64,000 nucleotides of DNA from Micromonospora humi (GTDB lineage Bacteria; Actinomycetota; Actinomycetes; Mycobacteriales; Micromonosporaceae): assembly GCF_900090105.1 (NCBI RefSeq), contig NZ_FMDM01000002.1, positions 124,001 through 188,000 of the forward strand, written 5' to 3'. Below the pieces are notes generated by a model, which saw only the letters and a list, made by a program, of their open reading frames with translations, searched no databases and was not told where the DNA came from. Shown one piece after another: positions 16,452 through 24,200 of the stretch; position 1 is the stretch's first letter; each line of letters begins with the position of its first letter. Position numbers and translations under genes: made by a program.

Positions 16452-17981
16452 TCAGCCCCGGATCAGCTCGGCGCCGCGCTCCCCGATCATGATGCTGGTC
16501 AGCGCCGCCGGCGCCCGCAGCGGCACCGGCACCACGGAGGCGTCCACCACCCGCAGGCCGGGCACGCCGTGCACCCGGCAGTGCCCGTCGACCACCGCGC
16601 CCGGGTCGCCCGAGGGGCCCATCCGCGCGCCGCCGACCAGGTTGAGCCGGCTGTAGGTGGTGTTGCGCAGCACGTGGTCGAGCTGCTCGTCGTCGCCCAC
16701 CACCGCGTCGTCCACGAGCGCGAAGCGGGCCACGGTCTTGGTGAACGCCGCCTGGTTGGCGATCTCCCACGCGTGGCGGTAGGCGTCGCGCATCCGGGCG
16801 AGGTCGCCGTCGGCGGAGTAGAAGTCGAGGTCGACCACCGGCGGCGTGCCCGCGTCGGCGGAACGCAACCCGATCCGGCCGCGCGAGGCCATCGCCATGT
16901 CGCCGATCATCACCGTGTTGATGAGGTCGGTGCCGACCATCCGGTCCAGGCCCGCGCCGGCGCCGCGCGTGGTGCTCATCCCGGTGAACAGGCTCAGGTA
17001 GAAGGCCTGGTCGGCGGCGTGCCCCGGAATGCCGGCGAGCCGTCCGATGAGCTGGGTGCGCGGCCAGTCGCCGCCGACCGCCTCCGGCTCGGGCACCACC
17101 AGGATGATCGCGCCCGGCTGGTCGATCACGTCGGCGCCCACGCCCGGCAGGTCGACCAGCGGGTCGACGCCGGCGGCCCGCAACTCGTCGGCGGGGCCGA
17201 TGCCCGAGCGCAGCAGCAACGCGGGGCTGTAGGGGCTGCCGGCGCAGAGCACCACCTCGCCGGCGCCGATCGTCTCGCCGCCGACGACGCGCACCCCCAC
17301 CGCCCGGCCGTCGGCCAGCACCACCCGCTCGACCTCCGCGTCGCCCCGGACCGTCAGGTTGGGCCGGGACCGGGCGGGGTCGAGGTGGGTGAGCGCGGTC
17401 GACATGCGCAGCCGGTCGCGCCGGTTCTGCGGATACATCCCGATGCCGACCGCGTCGGGGGCGTTCATGTCCTCCTGGTAGTCGTGCCCGAGCGCGAGCA
17501 CCGCCTCCAGGAAGCCGTCCATCGCCGGGGTCAGCTGACCGCGCGACCAGCGGGTGATCGGCACCGGACCGTCCGCGCCGTGGTGGTCGCGGTCGCCGAA
17601 CTGCTTGTCGCTCTCCAGCCGGCGGAAGGCGGGCAGCACCGCCGGCCAGTCCCACTCCGGCAGGGCCCGGCCCCAGGCGACGAAGTCGGCCGCCGGCGCG
17701 CGCATCGCGCCCCGGTCGTTGATCCGGGTCGAGCCGCCGACCACCCGGCCGCGTCGCAGCGGCGCCTCGCGTCCGGCGACGACGGTGGCGCGCAGGTCCC
17801 AGTCGAAGCCGTCCTCCGCCTCCACCGAGCCGGTGCGCAACGCCTCCGGGCCGGCGTCGCCGACCAGGTCCGGCCCGGCCTCCAGCAGCAGCACCGAACG
17901 CCCGGGCTCCTCGCTCAACCGCGCGGCCAGCACCGCGCCGGCCGCTCCCGCGCCGACGATGACGTAGTCGTAGCGAAGCAT
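16452..17981 (-). CDS. GMC-family FAD oxidoreductase lacking usual catalytic pair
   Basis: 509 residues. The FAD-binding start VIVGAGAAGAVLAARLSE (residues 8-25), GGSTRINDRGAMRAP (the GMC signature region) and the C-terminal RVVDASVVP fix the glucose-methanol-choline family, which oxidises alcohols. Two features are odd. The His of HPxGTxRMG is Asn447 (RLNLVGGARMG). The second catalytic His/Asn, expected after DASxxP, is Ala (APAALTS, about 492-493). So activity is either lost or not classical alcohol oxidation. ATG 17981 follows TACGCT by 6 bases, a leaderless start. It is divergent from the VOC protein gene. Its role in the cluster is inferred from position only. Confidence 0.85.
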   Translation of the reverse strand: MLRYDYVIVGAGAAGAVLAARLSEEPGRSVLLLEAGPDLVGDAGPEALRTGSVEAEDGFDWDLRATVVAGREAPLRRGRVVGGSTRINDRGAMRAPAADFVAWGRALPEWDWPAVLPAFRRLESDKQFGDRDHHGADGPVPITRWSRGQLTPAMDGFLEAVLALGHDYQEDMNAPDAVGIGMYPQNRRDRLRMSTALTHLDPARSRPNLTVRGDAEVERVVLADGRAVGVRVVGGETIGAGEVVLCAGSPYSPALLLRSGIGPADELRAAGVDPLVDLPGVGADVIDQPGAIILVVPEPEAVGGDWPRTQLIGRLAGIPGHAADQAFYLSLFTGMSTTRGAGAGLDRMVGTDLINTVMIGDMAMASRGRIGLRSADAGTPPVVDLDFYSADGDLARMRDAYRHAWEIANQAAFTKTVARFALVDDAVVGDDEQLDHVLRNTTYSRLNLVGGARMGPSGDPGAVVDGHCRVHGVPGLRVVDASVVPVPLRAPAALTSIMIGERGAELIRG

Positions 17982-18059
17982 GGGCACAGCGTAGCCGAAG
18001 ATCCGACATGCCATGCGCAGCGCATGTGCTATCCGCGATTCTTCATTAGACTCTTCGGC
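17982..18059. promoter_or_regulatory. Divergent promoter with 7+7 palindrome
   Basis: CATGCGC (18012-18018), one A, then GCGCATG (18020-18026) form a perfect inverted repeat in the 78 bases between the GMC and VOC genes. TACGCT (minus strand, 17988-17993) and TAGACT (plus strand, 18047-18052) are leaderless-type -10 boxes at 6 and 7 bases from the two start codons. The palindrome is a good operator candidate for a regulator of both genes. Confidence 0.55.
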
Positions 18060-18455
18060 ATGAGCGCAGGCCCGGAAATCATCCCCACGCTTCGCTACCG
18101 CGACGCGCCGGCCGCCGTCCGCTGGCTGGTGGACGTCGTCGGCTTCCGCGAGGCCCTGGTCGTCCCCGGTCCGGACGGCACCATCAGCCACGCCCAACTG
18201 ACCTGGGGCAACGGCATGGTCATGCTCGCCTCCGAGACCGACGGCAGCGACGGGCGCCTGGTGCTGGAGACCGGCCCCGGCGCGACCTACGTGGTCCTCG
18301 ACGACGTGGCCGCGCACTACGACCGGCTCGTCGCGGCCGGAGCCGAGATCGTGCAGAAGCTGCGCGACGAGGACTACGGCGGCCAGGGTTACTCGGTGCG
18401 TGACTCCGAGGGCAACATCTGGAGCTTCGGCTCCTACCGGCCCGGGGCGTCCTGA
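18060..18455 (+). CDS. VOC/glyoxalase-fold protein
   Basis: 131 residues with the paired beta-alpha-beta-beta-beta modules of the vicinal oxygen chelate fold: IIPTLRYRDAPAAVRWLVDVVGF at the start and YSVRDSEGNIWSFGSY at the end. Proteins of this type include glyoxalases, dioxygenases and antibiotic-binding resistance proteins (bleomycin/thiazole binders). In a thiazoline cluster a self-protection role is possible but not shown. ATG 18060 follows TAGACT by 7 bases, so it is likely leaderless. Its last 22 bases overlap the end of the convergent acyl-CoA dehydrogenase gene. Confidence 0.8.
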   Translation: MSAGPEIIPTLRYRDAPAAVRWLVDVVGFREALVVPGPDGTISHAQLTWGNGMVMLASETDGSDGRLVLETGPGATYVVLDDVAAHYDRLVAAGAEIVQKLRDEDYGGQGYSVRDSEGNIWSFGSYRPGAS

Positions 18456-19510
18456 CCGGTCGTCCCGTCCAACAGCAGCGCGGCCAGCTCGGCGCGCAGG
18501 TCGCTCACCGTGCCGTCGAACGTGGCCAGCCACCACGCCCGCCGATACCAGTGGTGCAGCGGCTGTTCCCAGGTGAACCCGCTGCCCCCGTACGTCTGGA
18601 TGGCGGCCTCGCAGGCGGTGGTCGCGGCCTCGCGCCCGGCCACCGCAGCGGTGGCGACCGCCCGGTCCGCGACCGGGCCGGGCTCCGCGTCGACCGACCA
18701 GGCGGCCCGGTAGGCCAGCGACCGGGCGGTCTCGACCTGGCCGTAGAGCTCCGCGAGCGGGTGCGCCACCGCCTGGTTGGCGCCGATCGGCCGGCCGAAC
18801 TGGGTACGGGCGGTGGCGTACCCGGTGGCCCAGGCCAGCGCGCGCGTCGCCACGCCGACGGCCTCCGCGGCGAGCAGGGTCAGCGTGCGCCGCCGGGTCA
18901 TCGCGAGCACGTCCCCGCTCGCGTGCGCCGCGACCAGCGGCGTCGACGCCGCACCCGACAGGTCCACCGTGGCCGCCGGCCGGGTCGGGTCCAGGGCCGC
19001 CGGCCCGGCGTCGCTCGGTGCCGGGTGCAGCGCGGATGCGTCGACCAGGCGCAGCTCCACGCCGTCCGGGCCGGCGACGGCCACCACCAGGTCCACCGCC
19101 TCCCCGGCGTGCGGGACCGCGACCTTGCGCCCGTCGAGGGTGCCGTCGGCAGCGACCGTACAACTCACGTCGCCGTCGGAGCGGGCCGGCGGCAGCAGGG
19201 CGGCGAGCGTGCCGGGGCCGGACTCCTCGGCCCAGGCCAGCGTGGCCGGCCGGCGCAGGGTACGACCGCCGGCGCGCAGCGCCGGCCCGGCCAGGCCCAC
19301 GGTCGCCCACCAGGGCGACGGGCTGCGTGCGTGGCCGAGCTGCTCGGCGAGCAGGGCCAGCTCGACGGTGCCCAGCTCCGGGTCGAGCCAGCCGAGCCCG
19401 GTGACGTCGGTCCACGCCCGGTCGGCGTCGGCGTGGGCGCGTTCGTCGGCGAGATACTTCGCCGCGGTGTCGCGCAACGCCTCCTGCTCGCCGGTCAGTG
19501 CGAAGTCCAT
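18434..19510 (-). CDS. Acyl-CoA dehydrogenase-like protein (short)
   Basis: 358 residues. The start MDFALTGEQEALRDTAAKYL is the acyl-CoA dehydrogenase N-terminal helix pattern. RTQFGRPIGANQAVAHPLAELYGQVETARSLAYRAAW and YGGSGFTWEQPLHHWYRRAW are the C-terminal helical domain. The middle beta domain is short and lacks the usual TEP motif, as in the partner subunits of two-gene dehydrogenases. GGAGGAG lies 9 bases before ATG 19510. It follows the dehydrogenase at 19546-20703 by 35 bases in the same direction, so a heteromeric pair is likely. The physiological substrate, acyl-CoA or acyl carrier, is unknown. Confidence 0.82.
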   Translation of the reverse strand: MDFALTGEQEALRDTAAKYLADERAHADADRAWTDVTGLGWLDPELGTVELALLAEQLGHARSPSPWWATVGLAGPALRAGGRTLRRPATLAWAEESGPGTLAALLPPARSDGDVSCTVAADGTLDGRKVAVPHAGEAVDLVVAVAGPDGVELRLVDASALHPAPSDAGPAALDPTRPAATVDLSGAASTPLVAAHASGDVLAMTRRRTLTLLAAEAVGVATRALAWATGYATARTQFGRPIGANQAVAHPLAELYGQVETARSLAYRAAWSVDAEPGPVADRAVATAAVAGREAATTACEAAIQTYGGSGFTWEQPLHHWYRRAWWLATFDGTVSDLRAELAALLLDGTTGQDAPGR

Positions 19511-19545
19511 GCTGCTGTCTCCTCCTCCACGGGCGGGGCGGCGCG

Positions 19546-20703
19546 TCAGTAGGACCGGGGCAGGCCGAGCACCCGCTCGGCGATTACGTTGCGCAGCACC
19601 TCCGAGGTGCCGCCCTCGATGGTGTTGGCGCGGCTGCGCAGCATCTCGCGCCGCCAGTAGCGGTCCCACCCGTCCGGCCGGCCACCGGCGGTGAGCCGCA
19701 CCCCCAGCGCGGTCAGCCGCTGGTGCGCCTGCGACCAACGCAGCTTCACCACCGAGGTCTCCGGACCCGGCGTGCCGGTGCGGCGCAGCTCGGCCAGGGC
19801 GCGCCGGTTGGTCCAGCGCAGCCCCTCCAGCTCGACGTAGCGGGCGGCGATCTGGTCGCGGACCAGCGGGTCGGTGTCGCGACCCCGGGCCCGGGCGGTC
19901 GCGACCAGCCGGCGGAACGCCACCTCCAGCCGGGCGGTGAGCGTGAACCCGAAGGTGCCGCGCTCGTGGGCCAGCGTGGTCATCGCCACCCGCCAGCCGT
20001 CACCGACGTCGCCGACCACCGCGTCGAGCGGCACCCGCGCCTCGTCGAACTCGATCTCGGCGAACTCGGCCTCGCCGGTCATCTGCCGGATCGGCCGCAC
20101 CGTCACCCCCGGCGTCCGCAGGTCCACCAGCAGGCACGACAGGCCACGATGGCGGGTCGCCCCCGGGTCGGTGCGGGCGAGCAGCAGGCAGTGGTCGGCC
20201 AGGTGCGCGTAGGAGGACCAGACCTTGCGCCCGGTCACCACCAGGGTGTCGCCGTCGCGGCGGGCGAGCGTCCGCACGGCGGACAGGTCGCTGCCCGCCT
20301 CCGGCTCGGAGAAGCCCTGACAGAAGATGATCTCGCCGGTGAGGATGCGGGGCAGGTACCAGGCCCGCTGCGCGGGTGATCCGCACGCGATGACGGTGGG
20401 ACCGACCATGCCCAGGCCGATCACCCCGATGTGCTCACCGGCCTCGGCGCGGGCGCTCTCCTCCAGGTAGATCGCCTGGTGCACCGGGGACAGCCCGCGT
20501 CCGCCGTACTCCACCGGCCAGGTGAGCCCGGCGTAGCCGGCCTCGTGCAGCGCGGCGCTGAAGGACCGGACGGCGTCGACGTCGTCCCACCGTCCCCGCG
20601 CCGGGGCGCCGTCCGCGCCGGCGGTCACCGGGACCGACCGGGTGAGCCAGTCGCGCAGCCCCGATCGGAACGCGGCCTCCTCGGCGCTGTCACGCAGATC
20701 CAT
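19546..20703 (-). CDS. Acyl-CoA dehydrogenase
   Basis: 385 residues with all three acyl-CoA dehydrogenase regions: an N-terminal helical part (WPVEYGGRGLSPVHQAIYLEE), a middle beta domain with FCQGFSEPEAGSDLSAVRT and the FAD-contacting WSSYAHLADHCLLLARTD, and a C-terminal domain ending TIEGGTSEVLRNVIAERVLGLPR. It likely forms an alpha,beta double bond in a thioester. ATG 20703 follows TACGAT by 7 bases (leaderless). It shares the divergent control region 20704-20781 with a thioesterase and forms a two-gene operon with the short dehydrogenase downstream. Confidence 0.9.
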   Translation of the reverse strand: MDLRDSAEEAAFRSGLRDWLTRSVPVTAGADGAPARGRWDDVDAVRSFSAALHEAGYAGLTWPVEYGGRGLSPVHQAIYLEESARAEAGEHIGVIGLGMVGPTVIACGSPAQRAWYLPRILTGEIIFCQGFSEPEAGSDLSAVRTLARRDGDTLVVTGRKVWSSYAHLADHCLLLARTDPGATRHRGLSCLLVDLRTPGVTVRPIRQMTGEAEFAEIEFDEARVPLDAVVGDVGDGWRVAMTTLAHERGTFGFTLTARLEVAFRRLVATARARGRDTDPLVRDQIAARYVELEGLRWTNRRALAELRRTGTPGPETSVVKLRWSQAHQRLTALGVRLTAGGRPDGWDRYWRREMLRSRANTIEGGTSEVLRNVIAERVLGLPRSY

Positions 20704-20781
20704 GCGCCGCATCGTACTCGTATCTGCTTTTGTTGTGCAGTATCTTGTGTCGACGGACGATGCGTGGAGGGGGAGGTCGAG
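20704..20781. promoter_or_regulatory. Divergent promoter with CTCGTATCTG element
   Basis: The plus strand reads CTCGTATCTG at 20717-20726 and GCAGTATCTTGTGT at about 20738-20751, so CTGC and GCAG also face each other. The same CTCGTATNTG word occurs in front of the ABC exporter and of the ACAD-PlsX operon. TACGAT (minus strand, 20711-20716) is the leaderless -10 of the dehydrogenase and abuts the element, so repressor binding there would block it. Confidence 0.55.
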
Positions 20782-21621
20782 ATGGCCAGTCTCGCGGACG
20801 ACGCCGCGGTCGAGCGGACCGCGCCCGGCCACTACCGGGCCGACCTGTCCGAGGACTGGTCGGTGTGGGGCCCCAACGGCGGCTACCTGGCCGCGGTGGC
20901 CCTGCGCGCCGCCGGCGACGCCGCCGGCGGGCTGCTGCCGGTGAGCCTGAGCTGCCAGTTCCTCGCCCCGGCCCGCTACGGCGAGGCCGAACTGACGGTG
21001 GAGCGGGTGCACGGCACCCGGCGCGCCGCCGCGTTCCACGTCACGCTGCGCCAGCGCAACCGCACCGTGCTCGCGGCGCACGTGTGGACGGTCGCGGACG
21101 GGCTGGTCGGCCCGGAACGCCGCTGGATGCCGGCGCCCGAGCTCCCCGGGCCCGACGAGCTGCCGGCGCTGGTCGACCTGATGCGCCGCGACGGCCTGCC
21201 GGTGCTGCCGATCTGGGAACGCTGCTACGAGGTACGGCTGTCCGGCTGGCCCGCCGGCGGCTGGTCGCCGCAGCGCGACGGCGTGCCCACGGTGCGGGGC
21301 TGGCTGCGGCTGCACGAGCCGCTGCCGACCGATGCGGATCCGTGGCTGGCCGCCGCCCGGCTGGTGTTCGCCGTCGACGTGGTGCAGTTCCCGGCCATCG
21401 TGCAGGCGTTCGAGCAGACCACGTTCATGGCCCCGAGCATGGACCTGTACGTGGGTTTCCAGGCCGGCGGCGACGCCGGCGAGTGGCTGCTGGTCGAGGG
21501 CGAGGCCGCCTCGGCCAACGGCGGCACCCTGGGCGCCCGCGCCCGGGTCTGGTCCGACGGCGGGCATCTGCTGGCCACCGGCGGCCAGCAGATGCTCTAC
21601 CGGATGGCCAGCCCGGTCTGA
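20782..21621 (+). CDS. Acyl-CoA thioesterase, double hotdog
   Basis: 279 residues. WGPNGGYLAAVALRAAG (residues about 29-45) and the repeat of hotdog-like halves, ending GTLGARARVWSDGGHLLATGGQQMLYR, match the TesB-like thioesterase superfamily. These hydrolyse acyl-CoA or acyl-carrier thioesters. GGAGGGGGAGGTC precedes ATG 20782. It is divergent from the dehydrogenase operon and shares its operator-like element, which ties it to the same pathway. It could supply or edit the acyl group for the NRPS, or help release, given the dead terminal TE. This is inference. Confidence 0.82.
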   Translation: MASLADDAAVERTAPGHYRADLSEDWSVWGPNGGYLAAVALRAAGDAAGGLLPVSLSCQFLAPARYGEAELTVERVHGTRRAAAFHVTLRQRNRTVLAAHVWTVADGLVGPERRWMPAPELPGPDELPALVDLMRRDGLPVLPIWERCYEVRLSGWPAGGWSPQRDGVPTVRGWLRLHEPLPTDADPWLAAARLVFAVDVVQFPAIVQAFEQTTFMAPSMDLYVGFQAGGDAGEWLLVEGEAASANGGTLGARARVWSDGGHLLATGGQQMLYRMASPV

Positions 21622-21634
21622 CCGGCCCGCGCCG

Positions 21635-22399
21635 TCAGCGGGCGGTGCGCCGCGCGAACCGGCGCACCGCCACCAGCAGGCAGACCCCGCCCAGCCCGAG
21701 CACCCAGGCGAGCGTCTGCAGCACCGGCGCCAGGACCGGCCCGCCCGAGGAGAGCCCGACCAGCGCCTCGGTGGCCGTCGAGAACGGGTTGGCCCGCACC
21801 AGCGGCTGCACCACCGACGGGAACGCCGACACCGGCACGAACCCCGAGGAGAAGATGAACAGCAGCGTCGCCGGGCCGGTCAGCGACGGCGGCAGCGACT
21901 CCTCGTCGCCGGGCCCCGAGCCGCGCCACAACGCGATCGCCGCCCACATCGCCCCGAACAGCGCGAGCACCGCGAAGAAACCCACCACGGCGGCGGCGCC
22001 CTGCCGGAACCGGAACCCGAGCAGCATCGCCACCGCGGTGGTGAGCACCCCGATGAGCACGATGCGCAGCACGTCGCCGGTGAGCCGGCCGACCAGCAGC
22101 GCCCCCGGCCGCACCGGCATGACCCGCAGCCGGTCGACCAACCCACCCGTGAGGTCCCGCAGGAAACCGACCGCGCTCGACGGCGAGCCGAACGCGGCGG
22201 TCGAGAGCACCACCAGCGGCGCGAGCCGCTCCAGGTAGTGCTGGCGGTCGCCGTCGCCGACGATGCGCCCGAAGACCGCGTACTGGGTGAGCAGGAGCAG
22301 GACCGGGAACGCGAACGAGTAGATCAGCGCCGGCGGGGCCCGGAAGAACCGGCGCAGGTTGCGCCCGGCGAACAGCGACGCCTGGGTGACAGTGCTCAT
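21635..22399 (-). CDS. ABC-2 type permease (DrrB-like)
   Basis: 254 residues with six predicted membrane segments and the ABC-2 central pattern (VGFLRDLTGGLVDRLRVMPVRPGALLVGRL, then FIFSSGFVPVSAFPSVVQPLVRANPFS). It is the third gene of a three-gene exporter. Its ATG 22399 overlaps the stop of the preceding permease (ATGA) and GGAGG lies just upstream. With its sister permease it probably makes a heterodimeric drug or siderophore exporter in the plasma membrane. Confidence 0.88.
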   Translation of the reverse strand: MSTVTQASLFAGRNLRRFFRAPPALIYSFAFPVLLLLTQYAVFGRIVGDGDRQHYLERLAPLVVLSTAAFGSPSSAVGFLRDLTGGLVDRLRVMPVRPGALLVGRLTGDVLRIVLIGVLTTAVAMLLGFRFRQGAAAVVGFFAVLALFGAMWAAIALWRGSGPGDEESLPPSLTGPATLLFIFSSGFVPVSAFPSVVQPLVRANPFSTATEALVGLSSGGPVLAPVLQTLAWVLGLGGVCLLVAVRRFARRTAR

Positions 22400-23169
22400 C
22401 GGGTCCTCCGGAACGAACGGGCGGCGGCGAAGCCGAACAGCAGACCCAGCACCAGCAACCAGACCAGCGCCGGCCACACCCGCTGGTCGGCGCCCTCGGT
22501 GGACAGCGCCCGCAGCGCGTCGACCTGGGCGGAGAACGGCGACACCCGGACCACCGGCTGCAACCAGCCCGGGAACGCGTCGACCGGCACGAAGGCGGTG
22601 GACACCGTGGTCAACACCAGATACGGCAGGGTGAGCGCCGAGTAGGCCTGCTCCGGGTCGCGAGCGCCCAGGCCCAGCGCGGCGCAACCGGCCGCCAGCA
22701 CGACCGCGAAACCGATCGCCAGCAGCACGAAACCCACCGCGCCGGCCGCGCCCGCGGTGAACCGGAAGCCGACCACCACGGCCGCGACCAGGATCACCGC
22801 CACCGCGACGGCGGCCCGCGCCGCGTCCACCACCAGCCGGGCGGCGGGCACCACGGCCGCGCCCATCGGCAGCGTCCGGTAGCGCGAGATCAACCCGCTG
22901 CGCGCGTCACCGGCGACCATGTAGCACGCCGACATGGCCACCAGGACGGTGGTCTGCACGACGATCGCCGGCGGCAGGAACTGCTCGTAGGCGATCCCGT
23001 AGTCCGCCATCAGCCGGTGGAACACCACCATGAAGCCGGCGAAGAACGTCAGCGGGAACACCACGGTCAGCCCGATCGACCGGCCGACCCGCGCTTGGCG
23101 CAGGTTGCGCGCGGCCAGTACGGCGAACTGCCGCGCCGGCCCGGCGGCCGGCGGGCTCGCGACGGTCAC
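22396..23169 (-). CDS. ABC-2 type permease (DrrB-like)
   Basis: 257 residues, six membrane segments, with DARSGLISRYRTLPMGAAVVPAARL and TAFVPVDAFPGWLQPVVRVSPFSAQVDALRAL, which are the two ABC-2 landmarks also seen in the next permease. GTG 23169 overlaps the TGA of the ATPase gene. The two permeases are homologous to each other and are probably an old duplication. Confidence 0.88.
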   Translation of the reverse strand: MTVASPPAAGPARQFAVLAARNLRQARVGRSIGLTVVFPLTFFAGFMVVFHRLMADYGIAYEQFLPPAIVVQTTVLVAMSACYMVAGDARSGLISRYRTLPMGAAVVPAARLVVDAARAAVAVAVILVAAVVVGFRFTAGAAGAVGFVLLAIGFAVVLAAGCAALGLGARDPEQAYSALTLPYLVLTTVSTAFVPVDAFPGWLQPVVRVSPFSAQVDALRALSTEGADQRVWPALVWLLVLGLLFGFAAARSFRRTR

Positions 23170-24122
23170 CGCCCGGCCCCCGCCACGTCGGGCACACCGG
23201 CCGCCGACCCGGTCAGCGACAGGAACACCTCGTCCAGGGTCGGCCGGCGGACCGTCACGTCGTCGGCCTCGACGCCGGCGGACTCCAACCGGCGCACCAC
23301 CTCGGTCAGCGTGCCCGCGCCCGCGGCGACGCGCAGCACGTCGTCGTCCTCGGTGAGGTCCGGGAACGCCTCGCGCAGCCGCGCGGCGGCCGTCTCCCGG
23401 GCCCGCGGGTCCTCCACCCGCACCTCGCAGACCGTGCCGCCGAGGCGCCCCTTCAGCTCGTCCGGCGTGCCCTCGGCGACGACCCGCCCGTGGTCGATCA
23501 GCAGCACCCGGTCGGCCAACTGGTCCGCCTCCTCCAGGTACTGCGTGGTCAACAGCACCGTGGTGCCGTCGGCGCGCAGCTGCCGCACCACCTCCCACAA
23601 CGCCCGCCGGCTGCGCGGGTCGAGACCGGTGGTCGGCTCGTCGAGGAACAGCACCGGCCGGTCGACCACCAGGCTCGCGGCCAGATCGGCGCGGCGGCGC
23701 AGGCCGCCGGAGTAGGTGCGGACCGGCTTGCCGGCGACCTCCCCCAGGTCGAAACGCTCCACCAGCTCGTCGGCGCGCGCGGCGGCGGCCCGCCGGTCGA
23801 GGCCGAGCAGCCGGCCGAACAGCACCAGGTTCTCCCGGCCGGTGAGCATCTCGTCGAGCGCGGCGAACTGGCCGGTGACGGCGATGCTGCGGCGCACCTG
23901 CGCGGCCTGGTCGACCACGTCGAACCCGGCCACGCGGGCGCTGCCCGAATCCGGCCTGAGCAGTGTGGTGAGACAGTGGATCGTGGTGGTCTTGCCGGCG
24001 CCGTTCGGGCCGAGCAGGCCGACCACCTCACCGGCGGCGACGGAGAATCCGACCCCGTCGAGCGCCGTCGTCGCGCCGAACGACCGGCGCAGCTCGTGGA
24101 CCTGGATCATCTGCTCTGACAT
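23166..24122 (-). CDS. ABC exporter ATPase (DrrA-like)
   Basis: 318 residues. Walker A GPNGAGKT (38-45), signature YSGGLRRR (137-144), Walker B VLFLDEP (157-163) and the DrrA-type C-terminal extension (TVCEVRVEDPRARETAAARL... RPTLDEVFLSLTG). It powers the two permeases downstream. It has its own control region (24123-24200) with a palindromic element shared in part with three other regions of the cluster, so export is probably co-regulated with synthesis. Confidence 0.92.
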   Translation of the reverse strand: MSEQMIQVHELRRSFGATTALDGVGFSVAAGEVVGLLGPNGAGKTTTIHCLTTLLRPDSGSARVAGFDVVDQAAQVRRSIAVTGQFAALDEMLTGRENLVLFGRLLGLDRRAAAARADELVERFDLGEVAGKPVRTYSGGLRRRADLAASLVVDRPVLFLDEPTTGLDPRSRRALWEVVRQLRADGTTVLLTTQYLEEADQLADRVLLIDHGRVVAEGTPDELKGRLGGTVCEVRVEDPRARETAAARLREAFPDLTEDDDVLRVAAGAGTLTEVVRRLESAGVEADDVTVRRPTLDEVFLSLTGSAAGVPDVAGAGR

Positions 24123-24164
24123 CGCACCACCCTCACCCCAGGAGACCCCGGCACCATATCAACG

Positions 24165-24190
24165 CTCGTATGTGGAAAACCAGATACAAG
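24165..24190. promoter_or_regulatory. Palindromic operator-like element before the ABC exporter
   Basis: CTCGTATGTGG (24165-24175), AAAA, CCAGATACAAG (24180-24190): arms match at 9 of 11 positions. It lies 43 to 68 bases upstream of the ATPase start, where a repressor would cover the -35 area. It is the most complete copy of the element found at 15051, 20717 and 27139. Confidence 0.6.
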
Positions 24191-24200
24191 AACGACTGAG

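Noticed and set aside
16413..18059. Long plus-strand frame running into the VOC gene
   Set aside because: The part before 18060 is antisense to the GMC gene. The VOC protein starts at 18060, as shown by domain limits and the -10 box.
22396..24122. ABC genes as a siderophore importer
   Set aside because: No binding protein; the permeases are of the ABC-2 exporter type and the ATPase has a DrrA-like C-terminus.
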